The notes beneath the pieces were generated by a model. The model was given only the letters and a program-made list of their open reading frames with translations, was not told where the DNA came from and ran no database searches. Source: SHXR01 sp046160305 (GTDB taxonomy: Bacteria; Pseudomonadota; Gammaproteobacteria; Burkholderiales; SG8-39). Taken from it: DNA of 64,000 nucleotides. Numbering within the stretch: the first letter of the stretch is position 1; each line of letters starts with the position of its first letter. Made by a program: the position numbers and the translations under genes. The stretch spans positions 7,243 to 71,242 of the forward strand of contig JBJXGX010000393.1 in assembly GCA_046160305.1 (NCBI GenBank), read 5' to 3'. This document shows positions 35,168-43,185 of this stretch, in pieces.

Positions 35168-36256
35168 TCAGGGCGGCGGCAGCAATCGCTTCTGTTGAAA
35201 TGCTCGGATAGCATTTCTGAACATCACCTCGGTGTCGATCACCTCGGTGAAGCCGGCCTGCATCAGCTTGATCGTCGAGGAGAACGCTGGCGCACCGGGA
35301 ACAGATCGGCGGTATCCCATCTGATAATCGGCATACTCGAACGACAAGCCCACGAGTCTCTTCAAATCCGGCTCGACAAGGCGATGGCGGGCGACGATTG
35401 CATCCCAATGCGCCTGTCGCGGCGCGATCTCATTTTCGAGGCTCATTGGCTTGTCGCTGCCCGGCTGCATGCCGAGCGCGCCGGCGATGGCCGGCCAGAC
35501 GTCTCGCCAAGTGAAGACATCGCCGTTCGCGACGTTGAATGTTTCGTTGCGCGCGCCTTCCGCCTCGCTTGCCCAGACTATGGCACGAGCCAGCACGTCC
35601 GCATCAATCGCCTGCGCCATGCGCTCCGGTCCACCGGGAAAGTGCAACGGCTCACCGTCAGCCTTCAGCATCGCACCATACGCACCGATCGCCGGAATGA
35701 GATTCATCGCGCTGCCGGTGGAAAAACCCAGGATCAATACGGGCCTGAAGATCGAGAACACCCATGACTGCCGCCGCTGCCGCTCCCGGAGATAGTCCTC
35801 CTGGTTCCAGTAGAAATTCGGGATGTCGCGCGCCTCCGATCGGTCCTCGCGGGCCGGAATCTTCATCGGGCGCACATGAACGCCATAGGCCTTGGTGCCC
35901 TGAAGCAGCGACACGTGGCGCAGCCCTTTCGCTGAATCAAGTAGAGGATCCATCAGATTGCGCAACATGCGATCGTTGCGAGCGATCTGCTCGGCTTCCC
36001 GCCATCCGGCGACGAGCCCAGGTGCCTCGTAAAGAGCGGCGTAGATGACGTGCGTGACGTGCCCCATGGCCCCGAATATTCTTTGACACGATTCGCGGTC
36101 GTTGAGATCGGTCGCAACAAACGTCGCGCCGAACGTCTCGTCTGGGCGGCGGCGCGAGACGGCGATCACCTCGCAATCCCGCATGCTCGCGAAATTCTTC
36201 ATGGCGGCATAGCCGACGAGACCTGTAGCGCCAGCTATGAGGACGGTCTTCGTCAT
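35168..36256 (-). CDS. PRISE/iridoid-synthase-like SDR (enone reductase)
   Basis: The 362-residue product is an atypical short-chain dehydrogenase with GATGLVG at residues 9-15. It carries the PRISE-specific sequences LLQGTKAYG and NFYWNQEDYL that replace the usual YxxxK active site. Enzymes of this group reduce enones (progesterone 5-beta-reductase, iridoid synthase) and occur in bacterial degradation clusters. The ATG overlaps the stop of the RraA-like gene (ATGA), so it is the last gene of the operon starting with the Rieske oxygenase at 38555. It is the only intact gene downstream of two broken ones. Confidence 0.85.
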   Translation of the reverse strand: MTKTVLIAGATGLVGYAAMKNFASMRDCEVIAVSRRRPDETFGATFVATDLNDRESCQRIFGAMGHVTHVIYAALYEAPGLVAGWREAEQIARNDRMLRNLMDPLLDSAKGLRHVSLLQGTKAYGVHVRPMKIPAREDRSEARDIPNFYWNQEDYLRERQRRQSWVFSIFRPVLILGFSTGSAMNLIPAIGAYGAMLKADGEPLHFPGGPERMAQAIDADVLARAIVWASEAEGARNETFNVANGDVFTWRDVWPAIAGALGMQPGSDKPMSLENEIAPRQAHWDAIVARHRLVEPDLKRLVGLSFEYADYQMGYRRSVPGAPAFSSTIKLMQAGFTEVIDTEVMFRNAIRAFQQKRLLPPP

Positions 36257-36591
36257 CGAAATGAAGGTCCCATCGCAGCGATTTGCCGTGCGGCGGCCAG
36301 CGTCTGAGATAGATAGTCGCGCGGAACAACCACGACGCCGTCGCCGTCACCCAGCAGCACGTCATCGATGCAATCACCGATATCTCCGTTCGGCGTACGG
36401 GCATCGGGCGTTCCACACGGCACGAACTGAACCGTGAAGACGCGTCCGCACAACGTCGTACCTGCCAAAGAAAGGCTCCGCAGCCCCGTGCATTGGCCCT
36501 TCACGCCGAGGCGATCGAGCGCATCGCTCACGACGGAAGTCGGCAACAATGCGAATTCCTTGGCGTATTCCTTAACAGGTTCCGACGACAC
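36253..36591 (-). pseudogene. RraA/HMG-aldolase-like protein with internal deletion
   Basis: From a GTG at 36591 (GGGAG upstream) the frame encodes 112 residues, while RraA-family proteins have about 210-230. The N-terminal part is normal (LPTSVVSDALDRLGVKGQ, RVFTVQF, GDIGDCIDDV), then it jumps at about residue 79 to the C-terminal strand LLGDGDGVVVVPRDYL. The missing middle of roughly 85 residues contains the G-x-R-D loop of the active site. The frame is kept, so a short protein could be made but should not be an active aldolase. Starts upstream in the same frame reach 36666 but lack support. Confidence 0.7.
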
Positions 36592-36622
36592 GGTGTTCTC
36601 CCGGGCGCTGCGCCGCGATTTC

Positions 36623-37275
36623 TTAACGGCGCGCGTTGGCAAACAGGGCGTACCACGCGGCGACAATGGCGTCCTTCTCCGAGCTTGGCAACGGACCCTT
36701 GGCCACCGCCGCGATGGCCTCTTGCAGATGCGAAAGCTCGGAGAATCCGGCTACGGTGGTCGATATACGTGGACCGGTGATGTTGAATCGATAGGCGATC
36801 GCCGCCATTGCCTGCGTCGAATCGATGCCAAGCCGCTTCACGAGTTTGGACGCGGGTTCGACTTCGCGCCGGTATTCGTCGGCATTGCGCGTGAATCCGC
36901 CCCCAGCATCAGGATATCGACGTGATTCGTTCGCAAGCGCCGTAGCGACTGATCGATCGATTCGATGACCTTTTTCGCAAGGCGATGCCGATCCGCCGGC
37001 ATGATCTCGACCTTCGTGGTGATCAGCACTTCGCCGCGCCGGCCTTTCAACGCGCGCCCAAGGTTTTCTTCCGCGCGGCCGCGACCATAATCCGGTGACG
37101 TATCGAAGTAGTTCATGCCGGCGGCAATGGCCGCTGCGACGGCGTTACGCTGGTCCGCGGAACTACCAAGCACCATCAATCCGGCGTTGTCGCCGGTGCC
37201 AAAACCCAGTGCCGACGCCTGAAGTCCGGTCGTTCCAATCGGTCGGCGTGCGATCGATCCCGTCAACGAACTCAT
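36623..37275 (-). pseudogene. Aldo/keto reductase, internally deleted and frameshifted
   Basis: From 37275 the frame gives a normal aldo/keto reductase start with NYFDTSPDYGRGRAEENLG (catalytic Asp and Tyr), the Lys in LITTKVE and the His in HVDILML at residue 118. The reading frame then runs out at 36838. In the next frame a normal C-terminus follows (REVEPASKLVKRLGIDS, ISTTVAGFSELSHLQEA) to 36623. About 100 residues of the barrel are missing at the junction near 36900. Start overlaps the Rieske gene stop (ATGA). Not functional as an enzyme. Confidence 0.8.
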
Positions 37276-38555
37276 TGAGCGGACTGCCAGCGCACCTCGC
37301 CGGGTCGATAGAGCTCGGTCCAGTCCTTGACTACCGGCAACAGCCCATCGCGCGCGAGCAATCCCTTGTAATCGATCGTGTGCGCGAAACCTGGGACGGC
37401 CGCGCCTTCTCCTCTGGCTGCAATCAGCAGCAGGCGCCGAAAATGCACGATCGCCCGGTCAGCGGGGCCGAGGTGCTCCTTGGTGCGATCGACGATGCGC
37501 CCCATGCTCTCCTGCACTACGATGTCCTGCTGATTGACGCCCTTGATTCCAGTATGCGATCGGCCTGTGGCCATGGCCGCGCGGTCCTGACCCCATTGCA
37601 TTGCCGCAGACGCGAGCAGGAAATTCTGATCGTCCTTGTCTTGGCCGGGGACAAGGCCTGACCAGCCGATGAGACCCGCTTCATCAAGCGGCTCACGCGT
37701 CGAATAGCGGATGTAGAAGAAATGCGTATGCCCCTCGTCGATCGGCACGAAAATCTGCAGATCGCCAAGCGTTGCCGACGACGGGAAAGTCACGTAGGAA
37801 GGGAACGCGAACGCGGACGTTCGGATGTAGGCCGTGGTCTCAGGGTCAACGAGCGGCGTGCGAATCGCGGCGTAGACAAAGCCATAGTCGGTGTCGCGAA
37901 GCTGGATGCGCGGATGTTTGTCCACCGACGGCCGCACGAATCGCAACGCCGCGCCCGCCCCGACCGGCGAACTGGTCGATGTGGTCTTGCCGCTGACGAT
38001 CTCATCGGAATGCAGATGCGAGGAATGCGAGGAATCGATGGCGCCTTCCAGCGACTGCACCCAGTTTGCGCGGGCGTAGACATCGGCGATGACAACCTGA
38101 TTTGCCGGCAGGTGCATCCACGGCATGTCGGGAAAGGGCGCACGCTCGCGCTCGACCTCGCACACATTGATCCACAAGAGGCCACCCGCCTCGCGCATGC
38201 GGGGTGCACGCACGCGCACCCGTGGGCGCCCGCCCGTCGCTGATTCGTTCGGTGCCTCCTTCACTTCACCATCCGACCCGATCAGCCAGCCGTGGTAGAT
38301 GCAGCGCAGCCCCTGTTCTTCAACCCTGGCGAGCGTAAGCGAACATTGCCGGTGCGGACATAGCTCTTCGAGTGCGACCAATTCATCGCCGCGGCGTGCG
38401 ATCACGAAATCTTCGCCGAGCACCCTGACCTTGCGCGTGCATCGATCGTCAAGTTCGGACGAGCGCCCAACCGGGTACCAGTAGCGCGACAAGGGCTCGT
38501 GTAACGGCGCACCAGGGCTGACACCGGTCAGCGCGCGGTTTTCATCATGGGTCAT
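37272..38555 (-). CDS. Rieske ring-hydroxylating oxygenase, alpha subunit
   Basis: The 427-residue product has the Rieske [2Fe-2S] ligands C-x-H in LCPHRQC and C-x2-H in CIYHGW at about residues 64-88. The mononuclear iron site is GAIDSSHSSHLHSDE. This is the phthalate/vanillate-type group that hydroxylates or demethylates aromatic carboxylates, using a separate reductase. No reductase gene is nearby. It heads an operon whose next two genes, an aldo/keto reductase and an RraA-like gene, are broken, followed by an intact PRISE reductase. No clear ribosome site stands before the ATG at 38555. Confidence 0.9.
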   Translation of the reverse strand: MTHDENRALTGVSPGAPLHEPLSRYWYPVGRSSELDDRCTRKVRVLGEDFVIARRGDELVALEELCPHRQCSLTLARVEEQGLRCIYHGWLIGSDGEVKEAPNESATGGRPRVRVRAPRMREAGGLLWINVCEVERERAPFPDMPWMHLPANQVVIADVYARANWVQSLEGAIDSSHSSHLHSDEIVSGKTTSTSSPVGAGAALRFVRPSVDKHPRIQLRDTDYGFVYAAIRTPLVDPETTAYIRTSAFAFPSYVTFPSSATLGDLQIFVPIDEGHTHFFYIRYSTREPLDEAGLIGWSGLVPGQDKDDQNFLLASAAMQWGQDRAAMATGRSHTGIKGVNQQDIVVQESMGRIVDRTKEHLGPADRAIVHFRRLLLIAARGEGAAVPGFAHTIDYKGLLARDGLLPVVKDWTELYRPGEVRWQSAQ

Positions 38556-38582
38556 GGTAGCGGCTTCATGCAGTCAACCCCA

Positions 38583-38950
38583 TCATTCCACTTTCGCACC
38601 GCTGGCACGGATGACCTCGCTCCAGCGTTCGCGCTCTTCCTTCATGAACTGCGCCATCTCTTGCGGCCCACCGCCCATCGCAAACATACTCAATTCCCGA
38701 TGGTGGGGGCGTCCGGCCATTCCGGACTGCGCTTGGCGCCACCATACACAAGCAACCGGAGCTTACCGGCGCGAATTTGCGGGATCCCGGTGGCAAGCTC
38801 GCCGAACATGACTTCGCCCTCCCCGACCGCGAGGCCCCGCGGTGGTCGTGACGATGATCGGCGCCCTCGCATCGGGATCGAAGTTGAGCTTGCCGTACAG
38901 ACTCTTGGCATGTGGGAATGATCGGTTAAAGCTTGGGTCGTGGCAAGCGT
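38583..38950 (-). pseudogene. Bug/TctC solute receptor, degraded
   Basis: Three pieces of a Bug receptor can be read in different frames on the minus strand. They are a fragment with SLYGKLNFDPDARAPI (normally about residue 95), then GEVMFGELATGIPQIRAGKL to PDAPTIGN, and the C-terminal end EERERWSEVIRASGAKVE with a stop at 38583. The signal peptide, the first third and about 65 residues before the C-terminal helix are missing. It lies directly upstream of the Rieske operon, where an intact Bug gene would be expected. The region 38951-39040 shows nothing further. Confidence 0.7.
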
Positions 38951-39040
38951 GGCGGGCGTTGGTCCCGTGCCCCACCCGTCCACGTACCGACCGGGCGGAG
39001 TGATGTGAAGCGCAACCCGCTCATCAGGCACGGTAATAGT

Positions 39041-39159
39041 ATGTCGGCGCATGCTTCACGTCGTCGCATGATTCATGTCGGCGCATGATTCATGTCGGCG
39101 CATGATTCATGTCGGCGCATGCTTCATGTCGTCGCATGATTCATGTCGTCGCATGATTC
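39041..39159. repeat. Seven-copy 17-bp tandem repeat (minisatellite)
   Basis: Seven uninterrupted 17-base units run from 39041 to 39159 with consensus ATGTCGKCGCATGMTTC; copy 2 begins ACG. Variation is confined to one G/T and one A/C position plus that change. Each unit carries a GCATG followed by a CATG across the junction. The length is not a multiple of three, so it does not look like a protein repeat. It lies about 78 bases before the start of the broken Liv-type receptor gene. Confidence 0.9.
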
Positions 39160-39236
39160 GTCGCGCCCATCCTCGCCTGCCGAGAGTAGGCCGAACAGAG
39201 CTGCCGTCCAACGCATCCTATACGAGGAAGAGACCC

Positions 39237-39659
39237 ATGAAGAGAGCCGCACTCACATTGGCTACACTCGCATGCATCGCACAAAGCGTGCCGATCGCGA
39301 CTGCCCAGGAGACCATCCGCATCGGCGAGCGATCACCGTACCTCATCCGCACGTTCTTCGCGATTCCGCAACTGTGCCGGCCGATGGCGCCCTACGCCAT
39401 CAAGAACAATCTCAAGCGCATCTTCGTGGTGGTCGCCGACTTTGCGCCCGGCCATGAATGCGAGAAGGTCTTCGGCACGGCCTTCATCCAGGCGCAGGGC
39501 ACGATCCTCGGCAATTTGCGTATCCCGCTCAAGAACCCGGAATTCGCCGGATACATGCAACGCATTCGCGACGCGAAGCCGGAAGCCTTGTTGGGCATCG
39601 TGCCGCATGAATTCCAATGGCGACAGGACATCATCGGCCGGTCCTTTTGGTCTGGCTGA
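39237..39659 (+). pseudogene. Liv-type ABC substrate-binding protein, internally deleted
   Basis: The ATG at 39237 has AGGAAGAG upstream and opens a normal signal peptide (LATLACIAQSVPIATAQE) and first strand ETIRIG. It then jumps directly to SPYLIRTFFAIPQLCRPMAP and continues through VVADFAPGHECEKVF and RDAKPEALLGIVP, which in intact branched-chain amino acid receptors lies about 110 residues further on. The frame ends at 39659 without the last third. At 141 residues against about 390 it is not functional. No permease genes adjoin it. Confidence 0.75.
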
Positions 39660-39684
39660 ATCGAGCTGCCACGCATTGCACACC

Positions 39685-39856
39685 ATGGATCACGCCCACT
39701 ACCGCTATGACCCGGTCTCATCTCGACCATGACAGCTGGCTTGGCGGTGCGTCGCTCGCAGCTATCCGCGCGGTGGATGGCGTCTGGTGGGCGCAACCGG
39801 GCGAGATCACCGGCGCGTTCGCTTCGGCACACCCGCGCTTCACGCCGCCCGCATGA
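39685..39856 (+). pseudogene. Possible polysaccharide-deacetylase remnant
   Basis: An ATG at 39685 gives 15 codons, MDHAHYRYDPVSSRP, close to the usual start of the PuuE/allantoinase-like polysaccharide deacetylases, and then a stop. In another frame, the segment LAAIRAVDGVWWAQPGEITG up to the stop at 39856 resembles the end of the same family. If right, everything between has been lost. The pieces are short, so this is tentative. The end overlaps the stop of the phytanoyl-CoA dioxygenase-like gene. Confidence 0.3.
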
Positions 39857-40667
39857 ACCCCGCGTCCTGACGCGCTCGAAACAAGGCGTTCGCTTCACGA
39901 TGGGCGGCAAACGCTTCGTAGGTCGCGGGATGCTCGAGGCGCTTTTCCGGCACGAAGTGGCCGTAGCGATCTTCGCCCCGCACGAGCAGCGCGGTCGGTC
40001 GTGGCGCACCGAGCGGTTTCACATGCGCCGGGATGTAGCTGATGCCCAATCCGAGGCGCCGATCGTCGGTATTGTTCGGGCCGGATGAGTGCACGAGAAA
40101 AGTGTGATGCAGCGACATCTCGCCGGCCACAAGCGGCATGAAGGTACCGCTCGCCCGGTCGAACCGGTCGCTGATCCCCTGACCACGCTTGATCAGATTG
40201 CCCGGCGCGGGCTTGTCATCATGGGCAATCGGCCCAAGGCGATGCGTGCCGGCCAATACCTGCATGCAACCGGCTTCCACCGATGCATCGGACAGTGCCA
40301 CCCACGCAGTGACTTGCTCCGGTGGATCCAGAAAGAAATACGCGCCATCCTGATGCCAGCGCACGAATGCCGCCTGGCGCGTGTCCTTGATCCACATCGT
40401 TGCGTGGTAGGCGAGGATGTCCGGACCGATCAAATCCTCCACGGCATCGAGCACCAACGGGTGGTGCACGATCGCGTCCGCCCACTTGAAGAGCAGATAC
40501 GACTTCGATTTTTCAGGGAAATCGAGTGTATGTCCGGAGACGAGTTCGTAGGCTTCGAGTTCCCGCCGGAAGGCGGTGTATTCGTCCGGGTTCAACACTT
40601 GCGCCGGTGAGCAGAAGCCTTCCTCCCGATACCGGCGAACTTGTGTTTCGGTAAGCAGTTTCGGCAT
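39840..40667 (-). CDS. Phytanoyl-CoA dioxygenase family protein
   Basis: The 275-residue product is an Fe(II)/2-oxoglutarate oxygenase of the PhyH family. The facial triad is visible as H-x-D in RWHQDGAYFFLDPPEQVTAWVAL and the distal His in LHHTFLVHSSGPN; an Arg in DDRRLGLGISYIP would bind 2-oxoglutarate. Such enzymes hydroxylate varied small molecules, not only phytanoyl-CoA. GAAAGG precedes the ATG at 40667. It is divergent from the Liv-type receptor gene at 40883, with about 215 bases between. Confidence 0.87.
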   Translation of the reverse strand: MPKLLTETQVRRYREEGFCSPAQVLNPDEYTAFRRELEAYELVSGHTLDFPEKSKSYLLFKWADAIVHHPLVLDAVEDLIGPDILAYHATMWIKDTRQAAFVRWHQDGAYFFLDPPEQVTAWVALSDASVEAGCMQVLAGTHRLGPIAHDDKPAPGNLIKRGQGISDRFDRASGTFMPLVAGEMSLHHTFLVHSSGPNNTDDRRLGLGISYIPAHVKPLGAPRPTALLVRGEDRYGHFVPEKRLEHPATYEAFAAHREANALFRARQDAGFMRAA

Positions 40668-40882
40668 GGTGTGTGCCCTTTCAATCAGCCGACCATGATG
40701 TCCATGGTGCCCATGACGCCTGGCTCGGCAACTGTCGCCTCCGTTGATGCTACACCGGCGTGGGCGCGACCGACCAGCCGCATTCTTTTATACTCACGCG
40801 CATCGGTGCAATTCACAAGCGCTCGAGCGTGGCGCGTTGCACCGAATCCAACCGTCAAGAATCCATCGAGGAGACCCGCACC

Positions 40883-42100
40883 ATGGCCCAATCCAGATTC
40901 ACTCGCCGCCAATTCGTCCAGGCAACCGGCGCGGCGGTCGGCGCGTTCGGTGTACCGACCTTGCTCCGCGCGCAAGCGCGACCGATCAAGGTGGGCCTGG
41001 TCAACCCGATGAGCGGCTTTGTCGCATACAGCGGTGCGCAGTGCAGGCTCGGTGAGCTCGCAGCAATCGAAGAGATCAATGCGAGCGGTGGGATCAAAGC
41101 GCTCGGTGGTGCAAAGCTCGAAGCCGTGCTGGGCGACACGCAGTCGCGACCGGAAGTGGGCGTCTCAGTGGTGGAAAAAATGAATGAGGAAGGTGTTGCG
41201 GCGTACGTAGGCTGCTTTCAGAGCCCGGTCGCGCTCCCGGCCACACAGGCTGCGGCGAAGTACAACACGCCGTTCGTGATCGATGTCGGGGCATCCGACC
41301 TGATCGTCAATCGCGGTCTGAAGAACGTATTCCGCCTGAAGCCGGGCTTCGGCAAGTGCGTCGAGGACGCCATCGTCGCGCTCGGCGATATCAACAAGGC
41401 TGCGAACGGCATCGCCAAGACAGCGGTGCTCGTCCATGAAGAGTCGGAGTTCGGCACCGGTACCGCGAAGCTGCTCGCCGGCAAGCTGCCATCGATCAAC
41501 ATCCAGGTAGCCGAAGTCATGAAGCATGCGAATCCGACACGCGATTTTGCGAACGTCGCGTTGAAGATCAGGGGCTTGAAGCCTGACCTCGTGATCATGA
41601 GCAACTACCAGAACGAGTATGTGCTGCTCGCCCGAACTCTGCATCAGCAGAAGGTGGATCTCGCAGGAATGTTCTCGGTGCTGGGCGGCGGCTTCAACTA
41701 CAAGTTCGTGAAGGAGCTGCCCGAGGTCGCCCAATACATGATGGACTTCAATCACTGGTTCAATCCGAAGAGCCAGCGCGCGCTCGACATGAAAAAGCGT
41801 ATCGAAGCGAAAGGCGATCTCTTCACATTCGAGGTCTACCTCGGCTACAACGCGATCATGTTCCTCGCTGATTCGCTCGAGCGTGCCAAATCAGCCGGCA
41901 AGGAAGCGCTGATCGCCGCGATGGAATCGAGCACTTATGCGAACGATATCGTGCCGTATGGTCCGACGAAGTTCGTGAACGGACAGAACCAGGGCGCGCA
42001 GGCCGCGCTCCTGCAGGCGACCAAGAGCGACATTGATGTCGTCCACCCATCTCAGTTCGCAAACGCCAAAGCGATTTTCCCGAAGCCGAAATTCGGTTAG
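40883..42100 (+). CDS. Branched-chain amino acid-type ABC substrate-binding protein
   Basis: From the ATG at 40883 (GAGGAG upstream) the 405-residue receptor has a Tat-like signal (FTRRQFVQATGAAVGAFGVPTLL then RAQA). A Liv-type binding domain follows: IKVGLVNPMSGFVAYSGAQCRLGELAAIEEINASGG, PEVGVSVVEKMNEEGVAAYVG and DLIVNRGLKNVFRLKPG. Ligands of this family include branched-chain amino acids, amides and aromatic acids. It begins an operon with two permeases and two ATPases. A hairpin at 42196-42225 lies between it and the first permease. Confidence 0.92.
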   Translation: MAQSRFTRRQFVQATGAAVGAFGVPTLLRAQARPIKVGLVNPMSGFVAYSGAQCRLGELAAIEEINASGGIKALGGAKLEAVLGDTQSRPEVGVSVVEKMNEEGVAAYVGCFQSPVALPATQAAAKYNTPFVIDVGASDLIVNRGLKNVFRLKPGFGKCVEDAIVALGDINKAANGIAKTAVLVHEESEFGTGTAKLLAGKLPSINIQVAEVMKHANPTRDFANVALKIRGLKPDLVIMSNYQNEYVLLARTLHQQKVDLAGMFSVLGGGFNYKFVKELPEVAQYMMDFNHWFNPKSQRALDMKKRIEAKGDLFTFEVYLGYNAIMFLADSLERAKSAGKEALIAAMESSTYANDIVPYGPTKFVNGQNQGAQAALLQATKSDIDVVHPSQFANAKAIFPKPKFG

Positions 42101-42195
42101 GAGCCCGTGTGGGTGCAGATGTAACCACCGAGACACCTAGGCATCAAGATTTCGTCGAAGCGCTGGTGGAACTGAACGCGCTGGCACGCACATAG

Positions 42196-42225
42196 GGACC
42201 ATGCTTCAAAGAAATTCGATGGTCC
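42196..42225 (+). promoter_or_regulatory. Hairpin between receptor and permease genes
   Basis: GGACCAT (42196-42202) and ATGGTCC (42219-42225) form a perfect 7-bp stem with a 16-base loop in the 215-base gap before the first permease. A weaker stem with GACTC/GAGTC arms follows near 42263-42280. There is no U-run. Such stems between receptor and permease genes often hold back processing or decay, so that more receptor than permease is made; that role here is inferred. Confidence 0.4.
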
Positions 42226-42315
42226 ATCCTGCTCACCCGGTGTCTCGATGCCTGGGTGGTTCAGGACTCTCGCCCGGAGTCTTGGCGCTTTGTCCTTCTG
42301 AGGCGTAACCCGCTC

Positions 42316-43185
42316 GTGGACCTCTCGATCCTCACTGCGGCGCTCCTCAATGGATTGCTGCTTGGCGGCATCTATACGCTCGTCGCCGTTGGCCTCACGC
42401 TCATCTATGGCGTGCTGCATATCATCAATTTCGCGCACGGCAGCCTGCTCATGATCGCGATGTACGCGGTGTACTTCATGCTCATGACATGGAAGATCGA
42501 CCCGTACGCATCGCTTCCGATCATGGTGCTTGGCATGTTCGGGTTCGGGTACTGCCTGTACCGCTGGGTCGTCGGTCGCTTCAGTCACGGCAAAGACGAA
42601 AACATTCTGCTTATCACGCTCGGTCTCTCGATCGTCATCGAGAATCTCGCGCTGGCTATATTCAAGGGCGACTCGCTCACGATCACGGTGCCCTACTCCG
42701 ACATGATGGTCGAGCTCGGGCCCGCGCTCGTGCCCGTCCCCAAGATCGTGTCCTTCGTTGCCGCGATGATCCTCTGCGGCATTCTCGCGCTCGTGATGCG
42801 CAAGACCGATATGGGTCGCGCCATCCGTGCAGTCGCCAAGGAGCGACACGGCGCACAGCTCGTGGGCATCAATGTCGAGAAAATGTTCGCGGTCTCCTAC
42901 GGCATCGGGCTTGCCTGCCTTGGGGCAGCCGCCTCGCTCCTCATGCCGATGTTCTATGTGAGCCCGAGCGTCGGGAACGTGTTCGTGATCGTCGCTTTCA
43001 CGATCGTCGTACTGGGCGGCATGGGTAGCTTTCTCGGTGCGATGGTCGGCGGCTTGATCATCGGCGTCACTGAATCGCTGGGCGGGCTCTACCTCGGTGA
43101 AGCGCTCGGTCAGATCGGCATTTCACTCATTTTCATCCTGATTCTGCTCTTCAAACCGACGGGGCTTTTCGGGAGCGGCAAGTGA
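42316..43185 (+). CDS. livH: Branched-chain amino acid-type ABC permease (LivH)
   Basis: The 289-residue inner-membrane protein starts with LTAALLNGLLLGGIYTLVAVGLTLIYGVLHIINFAHG, the standard LivH opening. It has about eight hydrophobic segments and the cytoplasmic loop GRAIRAVAKERHGAQLVGINVEKM that contacts the ATPases. I chose the GTG at 42316 because it yields the usual length; the frame is open from 42256 and no start has a good ribosome site. The stop overlaps the GTG of livM (GTGA). Confidence 0.92.
   Translation: MDLSILTAALLNGLLLGGIYTLVAVGLTLIYGVLHIINFAHGSLLMIAMYAVYFMLMTWKIDPYASLPIMVLGMFGFGYCLYRWVVGRFSHGKDENILLITLGLSIVIENLALAIFKGDSLTITVPYSDMMVELGPALVPVPKIVSFVAAMILCGILALVMRKTDMGRAIRAVAKERHGAQLVGINVEKMFAVSYGIGLACLGAAASLLMPMFYVSPSVGNVFVIVAFTIVVLGGMGSFLGAMVGGLIIGVTESLGGLYLGEALGQIGISLIFILILLFKPTGLFGSGK

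Noticed and set aside
39041..39159. CRISPR array
   Set aside because: The units are directly adjacent with no spacers, are only 17 bases long, and no cas gene is present.
42097..42849. 250-codon His/Asp/Glu-rich frame on the minus strand
   Set aside because: It is antisense to livH and its upstream gap. The composition (many D, H, R) is that of a shadow frame.
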